A stretch of 6,815 nt of DNA. Origin: JBBCJM01 sp037190175. GTDB lineage: Bacteria > Pseudomonadota > Alphaproteobacteria > Rhodobacterales > Rhodobacteraceae. Made by a program: the position numbers and the translations under genes. The notes beneath the pieces are model-generated. The model worked only from the letters and a program-made list of their open reading frames with translations, did not search any database and was not told where the DNA came from. This document shows, piece by piece, positions 1-5,821 of the stretch (position 1 is the first letter of the stretch; each line of letters starts with the position of its first letter). The stretch lies in assembly GCA_037190175.1 (NCBI GenBank), contig JBBCJM010000235.1, positions 1 to 6,815 of the forward strand, in the 5' to 3' direction.

Positions 1-705
1 ATCGTGATCTCGATGATCATGAACGACGCGATCCTGCATCAGGTGGCGCTGGGCCCCGAGGGGGTGGTGGAGAACCTGCGGCAGGGTTCGGTCTATGCCG
101 ACCTGTCCACCGTCACGCCGGGCGCCTCGGCCGTGGTGGGCCAGGCCGCCGCGGCGCGGGGCAGGGGATATCTCTGCGGCGCGGTGGCGGGCAGCATCGG
201 GCTGGCAACCGAAGCCAAGCTGACGCTGTTCGCCTCCGGTCAGGCGGCGGATTTCGAGACCTGCCGCCCGGCGTTCGAGGCCATGTCGGCGCGCGCGCTG
301 CATGTCGGCCCCGGCGATTCCGCGGCCTATCTGAAGCTGGTGCATTCCCTGATCGTCGGGGTCTATTCCGCCATGCTGGGCGAGGCGCTGGCCTTCGGCG
401 AGAAGGGGGGGCTGGACCTTCCCCTGATGGTGGACGTGCTGGAATCCGGCCCGCTGGGGTCGAAGCAGCTCACGCTCAAGGCACCCATCCTGAAGGGGCG
501 GCAGTTCGACAACCCTCCCTCGGACATCGACACCGCGGCCAAGGACGTGGACATGATCCTGGACACCGCCCGCAAGGACGCGATGCCGCTGCCGATCCTG
601 TCGGCGGTGCGGCAGATGATGGCGGCGGCGCAGGCCGCGGGCGGCGGCAAGCGCGACATCTATTCGATCTTCGAGACCTCGGAACGGCTGGGGGGCCTGC
701 GATGA
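1..705 (+). CDS. NAD(P)-dependent beta-hydroxyacid dehydrogenase (3-hydroxyisobutyrate / L-threonate dehydrogenase-like), 5' end missing
   Basis: This is the C-terminal 234 residues of a family that usually has about 290-300. The window edge removes roughly the first 60 residues, including the N-terminal glycine-rich NAD(P) motif. The remaining Rossmann part carries the substrate-loop motif DLSTVTP (nt 100-120). The helical C-terminal domain carries the catalytic lysine in YLKLVHSL (Lys codon 334-336) and the conserved KDVD (541-552). Family members oxidise a beta-hydroxy acid to the oxo acid. L-threonate dehydrogenase (LtnD) belongs here and commonly accompanies otnK/otnC/otnI, so oxidation of a tetronate to its 2-oxo acid is the likely role. 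The usual SGG loop reads AGS, and the Asn-Asn after the lysine reads His-Ser. From memory, E. coli LtnD also has His at the first of these two sites. The substrate may therefore differ from the classical ones. The stop overlaps the next start in ATGA, implying co-transcription. The family is sure; the substrate is not. Confidence 0.88.
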   Translation: MVISMIMNDAILHQVALGPEGVVENLRQGSVYADLSTVTPGASAVVGQAAAARGRGYLCGAVAGSIGLATEAKLTLFASGQAADFETCRPAFEAMSARALHVGPGDSAAYLKLVHSLIVGVYSAMLGEALAFGEKGGLDLPLMVDVLESGPLGSKQLTLKAPILKGRQFDNPPSDIDTAAKDVDMILDTARKDAMPLPILSAVRQMMAAAQAAGGGKRDIYSIFETSERLGGLR

Positions 706-1664
706 TCCTGCCGGGCACCGCGCTGGACGTGTCGCCGCTGTGCCTCGGCGGCAACCGGCTGGGGGGCGAGCTGGATCAGGACCAGTCCTTCGCCCTGCTG
801 GATGCCTTCGTCGCCGCGGGTGGCAATTTCGTCGATACCGCGCATGTCTATGCCGACTGGCTGCCGGGGGTCGAACGCTCGTGCAGCGAAAGGACCATCG
901 GCCGCTGGCTGGGGGCGCACGGCGCGGAGGTGGTGGTGGCGACCAAGATCGGCCATCCGGTGCTGGGCCAGCCGGGCAGCACAAGGCTCGACCGCGCCAG
1001 CCTGCGGCAGGACGTGGCCGAGGCGCGCGAGAACCTGCGGCTCGACCGCCTGCCGCTGGTCTATCTGCACCGCGACGACCCCGCCCGCGAGGCCGCCGAG
1101 ATCCTCGGCGCGCTGGAGGAGCTGCGGGCCGAGGGCGCCATCCTGCACTACGGCGCCTCGAACTGGACCGCCGCGCGGCTGCGCGAGGCGACCGGGGCGG
1201 CGCGGGCGAACGGGTGGGACGGGTTCCGCGCCAACCAGGCGGAGTGGAGCCTGGCGGCAAGGAACCCCGGCACCGCCGCCGCCGACCTGTTCGCGATGGA
1301 TGCCGGCATGATCGGCTGGCACCGCGACACCGGGGTGGCCGCCATCCCCTATTCCGCGCAGGCGCAGGGCTATTTCGACAAGCTGGCCGCGGGGCAGGTG
1401 GCCGGCCCGGCGGCGCGCAACTACGACAGCGCGGCGAACCGGGCGCGGGGGGAGCGGCTGGCGGCGCTGGCGGCCCGGCACGGGGTGAGCCCGACGCAGG
1501 CGATGCTGGCGCTGTTCCGGCTGGCCGGGTTCCCGGTGGTGCCGGTGGTGGGCTGCCGGAATGCCGAACAGATCGAGGCCAGCTTCCACGGTGCCGAACT
1601 GGTGCTGTCCGAGGACGAGGCGGCGCCCTTCCTGACCGATCTGGGGCTGCGGACCGGGGCCTGA
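702..1664 (+). CDS. Aldo/keto reductase family oxidoreductase
   Basis: A 320-residue protein, the normal length for a monomeric (alpha/beta)8 aldo/keto reductase. The catalytic tetrad is complete: Asp45 and Tyr50 in FVDTAHVY, Lys82 in ATKIG and His123 in YLHRDDP. The C-terminal cofactor segment is recognisable around VVPVVGCRNAEQIEAS (about residues 275-290), where the family binds NADP(H) phosphate and adenine. It should interconvert a sugar or aldehyde carbonyl and its alcohol (or sugar and lactone) with NAD(P)H in the cytosol. The substrate cannot be read from sequence; context suggests a short sugar, sugar acid or lactone linked to four-carbon acid sugar breakdown. The start is the ATG inside ATGA at 702-705, overlapping the stop of the upstream dehydrogenase, with no strong Shine-Dalgarno, so translation is probably coupled. 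A long open frame on the opposite strand is a GC-rich shadow. This is the last gene before a 300-bp gap. Confidence 0.92.
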   Translation: MILPGTALDVSPLCLGGNRLGGELDQDQSFALLDAFVAAGGNFVDTAHVYADWLPGVERSCSERTIGRWLGAHGAEVVVATKIGHPVLGQPGSTRLDRASLRQDVAEARENLRLDRLPLVYLHRDDPAREAAEILGALEELRAEGAILHYGASNWTAARLREATGAARANGWDGFRANQAEWSLAARNPGTAAADLFAMDAGMIGWHRDTGVAAIPYSAQAQGYFDKLAAGQVAGPAARNYDSAANRARGERLAALAARHGVSPTQAMLALFRLAGFPVVPVVGCRNAEQIEASFHGAELVLSEDEAAPFLTDLGLRTGA

Positions 1665-1677
1665 ACCCGGCCGCTAC

Positions 1678-1701
1678 GGGTGGGCCTTCCCGGGCCCGCC
1701 C
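1678..1701 (+). terminator. Possible hairpin terminator after the aldo/keto reductase
   Basis: A 9-bp GC-rich stem (1678-1686 with 1693-1701, including one G-U pair) closes a 6-nt loop 14 bases after the TGA stop. No T-run follows, so it is not a classic intrinsic terminator. Its right arm can instead pair with 1746-1752 (see the dyad entry), so the hairpin may compete with another fold. Confidence 0.35.
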
Positions 1702-1752
1702 TGTCCAGATTGATTGCATTCGCAGTCATAAATGCTAGACTGGACGGGACGG
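1696..1752 (+). promoter_or_regulatory. Imperfect nested dyad (possible regulatory hairpin or operator)
   Basis: GTCCAG (1703-1708) is repeated in inverse as CTGGAC (1740-1745). Inside it, GCATT (1716-1720) is repeated in inverse as AATGC (1731-1735). Outside it, CCGCCC (1696-1701) can pair with GGG (1746-1748) and CGG (1750-1752) if T1702 and A1749 bulge. The element could be an operator read as DNA or a long hairpin read as RNA. It overlaps the proposed promoter and shares bases with the terminator-like hairpin. Function is unproven. Confidence 0.4.
1714..1741 (+). promoter_or_regulatory. Candidate sigma-70-type promoter for the propeller-b561-otn operon
   Basis: TTGCAT (1714-1719) lies 16 bp before TAGACT (1736-1741), and TAGACT is preceded by TG-C as in extended -10 elements. 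Matches to consensus are 3/6 and 4/6, so this is weak by itself. Support comes from its place in the A/T-rich pocket of the only large gap and from the dyad that covers it. The leader would be about 215 nt. Alternative start points nearer the gene are possible. Confidence 0.3.
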
Positions 1753-1951
1753 AAGGCGGGAACGGGTTTCCGGGGCTTTCCACGAAAAGCGGATGAAAAC
1801 ACTGTGAATCCAAGGGGTTTCCAGAGAAACGGACGGATGGGTGCGGCGGCCTTGGCCTGCATCAGTGCTGACTTCCAACTGCATCCGATGCCCGAAACAC
1901 CCCGCGGACATATTGTCGCACAGCCCGATGCCGCCTTCCCGGCCCCCCAGT

Positions 1952-1957
1952 GAGGAG
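1952..1957 (+). promoter_or_regulatory. Ribosome binding site deciding the propeller gene start
   Basis: GAGGAG sits 7 nt before the ATG at 1965. A GTG in the same frame at 1950 overlaps this site and has no ribosome site of its own, so the ATG at 1965 is the better start. Confidence 0.85.
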
Positions 1958-1964
1958 TAACGAG

Positions 1965-3212
1965 ATGACCGATCTTCCCAAGCCCGACCACGCCCGCAAC
2001 ATGCGCATCATCGGCCATTCCGACCAAGGCGGCCGGGCCGACGGCATCCAGGTGATGGTCTCGGGCGGCTATGCCTATGTGGGCCACGTCTATTCCGGCG
2101 GCTTCACCGTGCTCGACGTGCGCGACCCGCGGAACCCGAAATTCGTGCGCCACATCCCGCAGCCTGCGGGCACCTGGGCCCAGCACCTGCAGACCCATGG
2201 CGATATCCTGATCGTCAACAACATGAAGGACATGCTGCGCGACAGCAACATGAAGAAGGCCGACGACTATTATACCGGCGCCATCGGCGAGAAGGTGGAC
2301 CTGTCGGGGCAGGGCACCGAATGGTCCTCGGGCATCCGGGTCTATGATATCTCGGACCGCGCCAACCCGCGCGAGATCGGCTTCATGGAGCTTCCGGGCC
2401 TCGGCGTGCACCGCGTCTGGTGGGATGGCGGCGATTGGGCCTACATGTCCTCGCTGCCGCCCGGTTTCAGCGACGACATCTTCACCATCGCCGACTTCAA
2501 GAACCCGGAAAAGCCGCATCCGGTGGGCCAGCTCTGGCTGCCGGGGATGAACACGGCGGCGGGCGAGACGCGGAACTGGGACCCGAAATACCGCTACGCC
2601 CTGCACCATGTGATCGTGAAGGGCGACCTGGGCTGCGGCGCCTGGCGCGACGGCGGCATGACCACCATCGACGTGTCGAACCGGCACGACCCCAAGCTGC
2701 TGGCGCACGTGAACACCGCGCCGCCCTTTGCCGGCGGCACCCACAACACCCTGCCCTTGCCGGGCCGGGGCCTGTGCGTGGCGGTCGAGGAAGCGGTGTT
2801 CGACAACCAGGCCGATGGGCAGAAGCATACCTGGATCTACGACATCCGCGTGCCGACCAAGCCGATCAGCATCGCCACCATGCCGATCCCGTCGGAAGAG
2901 GACTATGTGAAGAAGCCCGGCCAGTTCGGGCCCCACAACATCCATGAGAACCGCAGCGAGAGCTTCCAGTCCGAGGACATCGTTTTCGTCACCTACCAGA
3001 ATGCCGGGGTGCGGGCCTATGACATCCGCAACCCCTTCCGCCCCGAGGAAATCGCCTGTCTGGTGCCGCCGAAGCCGGCCCGCGTGATGGACTGGCGCCC
3101 GAACCGGCCGCAGGTGGTGGATACCACCGACATCTTCGTAGACAGGCAGGGGCTGATCTACATCACCGACATGAACGCCGGTCTCTATGTGCTGGAAATG
3201 GACGGCCTCTGA
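1965..3212 (+). CDS. LVIVD repeat beta-propeller protein, function unknown
   Basis: A 415-residue soluble protein built of repeats ending in the LVIVD-type signature (hydrophobic strand, then D-[IV]-x-[DN]-x-x-x-P). Copies are near residues 47-58 (FTVLDVRDPRNP), 124-135 (IRVYDISDRANP), 172-184, 232-243 (MTTIDVSNRHDP), 289-300 (TWIYDIRVPTKP) and 349-360 (VRAYDIRNPFRP). A last blade (397-412) ends in GLYVLEM. This fits a six- or seven-bladed propeller. The N-terminus has no signal peptide, so the protein is probably cytosolic. Histidines recur at similar blade positions: H78, H149, H214/H215, H260 and H324/H327 (PHNIHEN). They could line the central channel, as metal-binding His do in carotenoid-cleavage propellers; this is inference. 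The stop overlaps the b561 start by one base (TGATG), so the two are made together. No reaction is assigned; a redox enzyme or scaffold partner of the b561 is my best guess. Confidence 0.85.
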   Translation: MTDLPKPDHARNMRIIGHSDQGGRADGIQVMVSGGYAYVGHVYSGGFTVLDVRDPRNPKFVRHIPQPAGTWAQHLQTHGDILIVNNMKDMLRDSNMKKADDYYTGAIGEKVDLSGQGTEWSSGIRVYDISDRANPREIGFMELPGLGVHRVWWDGGDWAYMSSLPPGFSDDIFTIADFKNPEKPHPVGQLWLPGMNTAAGETRNWDPKYRYALHHVIVKGDLGCGAWRDGGMTTIDVSNRHDPKLLAHVNTAPPFAGGTHNTLPLPGRGLCVAVEEAVFDNQADGQKHTWIYDIRVPTKPISIATMPIPSEEDYVKKPGQFGPHNIHENRSESFQSEDIVFVTYQNAGVRAYDIRNPFRPEEIACLVPPKPARVMDWRPNRPQVVDTTDIFVDRQGLIYITDMNAGLYVLEMDGL

Positions 3213-3916
3213 TGGAAGCCTCGATCCCGCACGAGGTGGTGCTGTTCGGCCGCGTGATCGAGGTGCACTGGACCTATCACGCCTGGCTGATGTTCGGCGT
3301 GTGGTTCGGCTATGTGCCCTTCGCGCTGCTGATCACGCGGTTCTTCAAGCCCAGGCCCCGGCCCTACGGGCTGGGGCGCAACCCGGCGACCGGCAAGCCC
3401 TATGAACCGCTCTGGGCGCGGTTCCACGTCTGGGGGCTCTATGCGGCGATGGCGGCCTCGCTGGGCGGGGCGGCGCTGGCGATGCTGGTGAGCAAGGGCT
3501 TCAGCGGTACGCTGCACGCCTGGTTCGGGATCGGCACGGTGGTGTTCGGCGCCCTGCAGATCGTCGTCGCCTGGCAGCGCGGCACCCATGGCGGCAAATG
3601 GGGCAAGCATTCCGACCCCGAGGACCCCGCAACCTGGCACGGCGACCACTACGACATGACCCCCCGCCGCCGCTGGTTCGAGGCCTACCACAAGACCGGC
3701 GGCTATTTCACCCTGTTCCTGGCCACCGGCGCCGTGACCAGTGGTCTCGCGCAATACTGGATGCCGGGGATCGCTTTGGCCTTCGTGCTGGTGCTGGCCG
3801 GGGGCTTCCTGCTGGTGGTGGTGTTCGAGGGGTTGGGGCGGCGTTACGATACCTATCGCACGGTCTACGGCAACCACCCCGACCACCCCTGGAACAAGGC
3901 GCGCGAGGGGCTCTGA
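3212..3916 (+). CDS. Cytochrome b561-like five-helix membrane protein, probable di-haem electron carrier
   Basis: A 234-residue protein with hydrophobic segments at about residues 24-45, 71-93, 102-121, 160-181 and 185-206. Basic residues cluster in 46-70, 121-160 and after 206, so by the positive-inside rule the N-terminus is outside and the C-terminus is cytoplasmic. Four histidines stand at the starts of helices 1-4: H23 (HAWLMFG), H72 (RFHVWG), H102 (LHAWFG) and H160 (YHKTGG). H23/H102 would face the periplasm and H72/H160 the cytoplasm, the arrangement of the two haems in the cytochrome b561 core. The family moves electrons across membranes from donors such as ascorbate. The 121-160 loop adds H126, H133, H143 and H146, possibly a metal or partner site. 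The gene overlaps the propeller stop by one base and is followed 28 bp later by otnK. The donor is unknown; the propeller protein is the obvious candidate. The fold is fairly sure, haem content inferred. Confidence 0.8.
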   Translation: MEASIPHEVVLFGRVIEVHWTYHAWLMFGVWFGYVPFALLITRFFKPRPRPYGLGRNPATGKPYEPLWARFHVWGLYAAMAASLGGAALAMLVSKGFSGTLHAWFGIGTVVFGALQIVVAWQRGTHGGKWGKHSDPEDPATWHGDHYDMTPRRRWFEAYHKTGGYFTLFLATGAVTSGLAQYWMPGIALAFVLVLAGGFLLVVVFEGLGRRYDTYRTVYGNHPDHPWNKAREGL

Positions 3917-3934
3917 CCCCCGCGCCCTGCTATT

Positions 3935-3938
3935 GGAG
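3935..3938 (+). promoter_or_regulatory. Ribosome binding site for otnK
   Basis: GGAG lies 6 nt before the ATG at 3945. With the conserved N-terminus that follows (LLGAIGDDFTG), it rules out longer in-frame starts inside the upstream b561 gene. Confidence 0.8.
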
Positions 3939-3944
3939 ACCGCC

Positions 3945-5180
3945 ATGCTTCTGGGCGCCATCGGCGACGATTTCACCGGGTCCTCCGACCTCGGGCTGAT
4001 CCTGGCCAAGGGCGGGATGCGGACGGTGCAGTATATCGGCGTCCCCGATGGCCCCGCCGAGGCGGGGGTCGAGGCGGGGATCGTCGCGCTCAAGACCCGC
4101 TCGGTTCCGGTGGCCGAGGCGGTGGAACGCTCGCTCGCCGCGCTCGACTGGCTGCGGGCGCAGGGCTGCCGGCAGTTCTATCTGAAATACTGCTCCACCT
4201 TCGACTCGACGCGCGAGGGCAACATCGGCCCGGTGATCGAGGCATTGATCGCCGCGCTGGGGACCCGTGACCCGGTGATCGTCTGCCCGGCCTTCCCGGC
4301 CACCGGGCGCACCATCTATCAGGGGCACCTGTTCGTGGGCGACCGGCTCTTGTCCGAGTCGGGCATGCGCTACCACCCGCTGACCCCGATGACCGACCCC
4401 GACATCCGCCGCTGGCTGGGCCATCAGGTCAAGGTGCCGGTCGGGCACCTGCCGCTCAGCCATGTGCGGGCCGACGCGCGGGCGGGGCTCCTGGCCCAGC
4501 GCGACGCGGGCCGGCAGATCGTGGTGGCCGACGCGGTGGAGGATGAGGACCTGCGCCGGCTGGGCCGCGCCGCCGAGGGCTTCGCGCTGCTGACCGGCGG
4601 TTCGGGGCTGGCGCTGGCGCTGCCCGAGGTGCACGGCGCCTCCGGTGCCCCGGCCGATTGGCGCGGCGAGGCCGGGCCTGCGCTGGCGCTGTCGGGCTCC
4701 TGCTCGCAGGCCACGCGGGGGCAGGTGGCGCGGCATATCGCGGGGGGCGGCGCGGCGCGGAAGATCGAGGTCGATGCGGTGATGGCGGGGCAGGTGGCGG
4801 CTTCCGACCTGCTCGACTGGGCGCTCGAGGCCGAGGGCCTGCCGCTCCTCTACACCTCGGCCGATCCCGACGAGGTGCGGCGGGCGCAAGCGAAATACGG
4901 CGGTGAGGCCTCTGCGGCCGCCATCGAGCACCTGTTCGCCGCGGTCGCGGCCGAGGCCGTGCGGCGCGGGGTGCGGCGGCTGATCTCGGCCGGGGGCGAG
5001 ACCTCGGGCGCGGTGACGCAGGCTTTGGGCGCCACGGCGCTGGAGATCGGGCCGGAGATCGACCCCGGGGTGCCCGCATTGCGGCTGGCCGGCCGACCGG
5101 TGGTGCTGGCGCTGAAATCCGGCAACTTCGGCGCCGAGGATTTCTTCGCCAGGGCGGCGCGGATGCTGGAGGGGGCATGA
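3945..5180 (+). CDS. otnK: 3-oxo-tetronate kinase (four-carbon acid sugar kinase, DUF1537 family)
   Basis: A 411-residue protein, close to the usual length of about 420. The N-terminal sugar-acid domain opens with GAIGDDFTGSSD (residues 4-15), the hallmark of the family. The C-terminal nucleotide-binding domain shows SGSCSQAT (250-257), YTSADP (303-308), GGETSG (350-355) and LKSGNFG (390-396) followed by EDFF. OtnK uses ATP to phosphorylate C4 of 3-oxo-tetronate in the cytosol, giving the substrate of OtnC. Its stop overlaps the otnC start in ATGA, and otnI follows, so the assignment rests on both motifs and the classic gene trio. Other DUF1537 branches act on D-threonate or 3-oxo-isoapionate. 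The class II aldolase partner, rather than a RuBisCO-like decarboxylase, favours the tetronate branch. The family is certain, the exact substrate likely. Confidence 0.92.
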   Translation: MLLGAIGDDFTGSSDLGLILAKGGMRTVQYIGVPDGPAEAGVEAGIVALKTRSVPVAEAVERSLAALDWLRAQGCRQFYLKYCSTFDSTREGNIGPVIEALIAALGTRDPVIVCPAFPATGRTIYQGHLFVGDRLLSESGMRYHPLTPMTDPDIRRWLGHQVKVPVGHLPLSHVRADARAGLLAQRDAGRQIVVADAVEDEDLRRLGRAAEGFALLTGGSGLALALPEVHGASGAPADWRGEAGPALALSGSCSQATRGQVARHIAGGGAARKIEVDAVMAGQVAASDLLDWALEAEGLPLLYTSADPDEVRRAQAKYGGEASAAAIEHLFAAVAAEAVRRGVRRLISAGGETSGAVTQALGATALEIGPEIDPGVPALRLAGRPVVLALKSGNFGAEDFFARAARMLEGA

Positions 5181-5821
5181 GCGAAGAGGCGCGGCTGCGC
5201 GAAACCCTGTGCCGGCTCGCAGCCTCGCTGTTCCAGCGCGGGCTGACGGGCGGCGCCTCGGGCAACATCTCGGCCCGGCTGTCGGACGGCAGGCTGCTGG
5301 TCAGCCCGACCGGCGTCAGTCTGGGCGCGCTCGACCCGGCCCGGCTGGCGCTGATCGACGGCGCGCGCCATGTCTCGGGCGACGCGCCCACCAAGGAAAT
5401 GGCGCTGCACGCGGCCTTCTACGAGACGCGCAGCACCGCCGGCGCGGTGGTTCACCTGCATTCCACCCATTCCGTGGCCTGGTCGATGCTGCCCGAGGTG
5501 GACCCCGACAACGTGTTCCCGCCGCTGACCGCCTACGGCATCATGCGGCTGGGCAAGGTGCGGCTGCTGCCGGTGTTCCTGCCGGGCGATCCGGCGATGG
5601 GCGAGGCGGTGCGCGGGCTGGCGGGCAAGCGGTCCGCGGTGCTGCTGGCCAACCACGGCCCGGTGGTGGCGGCGCAGGATGTGGAGGCCGCCGTCAATGC
5701 GATGGAAGAGCTGGAAGAGACCGCGAAACTGGCGCTGCTGACCCGCGGCGCCTCGCCCCGGATGCTGAGCGAGGCCGAGGTGCGCGCGGTGGTGACGAAA
5801 TTCGATGTGGAGTGGGACTGA
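5177..5821 (+). CDS. otnC: 3-oxo-tetronate 4-phosphate decarboxylase (class II aldolase/adducin family)
   Basis: A 214-residue single-domain class II aldolase fold protein of normal length. The phosphate-binding GGASGNIS (25-32) and SPTG (43-46) loops are present. So are Glu74 in TKEMALH, the zinc ligands His93 and His95 in HLHSTHS, and His160 in ANHGPVV. The C-terminal NAMEELEETAKL helix matches, as I recall it, E. coli YgbL/OtnC. OtnC decarboxylates 3-oxo-tetronate 4-phosphate to dihydroxyacetone phosphate, which enters central metabolism. Translation starts at the ATG in the otnK stop overlap, with GGAGG at 5168-5172 as ribosome site. Its own stop overlaps the otnI start by one base. Other class II aldolases (fuculose or ribulose phosphate) look similar, but the kinase-isomerase context makes OtnC the best call. 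Confidence 0.9.
   Translation: MSEEARLRETLCRLAASLFQRGLTGGASGNISARLSDGRLLVSPTGVSLGALDPARLALIDGARHVSGDAPTKEMALHAAFYETRSTAGAVVHLHSTHSVAWSMLPEVDPDNVFPPLTAYGIMRLGKVRLLPVFLPGDPAMGEAVRGLAGKRSAVLLANHGPVVAAQDVEAAVNAMEELEETAKLALLTRGASPRMLSEAEVRAVVTKFDVEWD

Larger units (their letters stand above)
1665..1964. other. Non-coding intergenic region (300 bp) between the aldo/keto reductase and propeller genes
   Basis: This is the only sizeable gap between genes in the window and is visibly richer in A/T than the flanking coding DNA, mainly around 1704-1740 and 1787-1830. It holds a GC hairpin just after the aldo/keto reductase stop, an imperfect dyad with promoter-like hexamers, a small stem GTTTC/GAAAC (1817-1830), two CTGCATC copies 22 bp apart (1857 and 1879), a GCATC-C-GATGC palindrome (1881-1891), a GACA-TAT-TGTC dyad (1907-1917) and a clear Shine-Dalgarno. 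A 73-codon frame (1732-1953) crosses it, but uses codons that neighbouring genes avoid and has no ribosome site. I read the region as a leader and regulatory region for the downstream five-gene operon. Confidence 0.7.

Noticed and set aside
660..1589. Long minus-strand open frame opposite the aldo/keto reductase
   Set aside because: The plus strand encodes the complete catalytic tetrad; the antisense product is rich in Arg, Gln and Pro without a domain.
1710..1729. FNR-type box starting at TTGAT
   Set aside because: Only the left half-site TTGAT is present; the right half at the required spacing does not match.
1732..1953. A 73-codon plus-strand open frame in the intergenic region
   Set aside because: It has no ribosome site, no recognisable domain, and uses codons (AGA, CTA, ACA, CCA, GGA) that the neighbouring genes avoid. 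Its stop lies on the Shine-Dalgarno of the propeller gene.
1674..2945. Long minus-strand open frame opposite the propeller gene
   Set aside because: The plus-strand protein shows clear propeller repeats; the minus-strand translation is low-complexity and has no motif, as expected of a shadow frame in GC-rich DNA.
3741..3944. Longer in-frame start for otnK reaching back into the b561 gene
   Set aside because: The family begins at LLGAIGDDFTG, a GGAG precedes the ATG at 3945, and the extension would overlap the membrane protein by about 175 bp.
3930..4931. Long minus-strand open frame opposite otnK
   Set aside because: It is antisense to a well-recognised kinase and has a compositionally biased translation with no motif.
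5209..5820. Fusion reading of an upstream frame into otnI
   Set aside because: The upstream part is an out-of-frame shadow of otnC; the OtnI family begins at MRFSANIGF (5821) with its own ribosome site.
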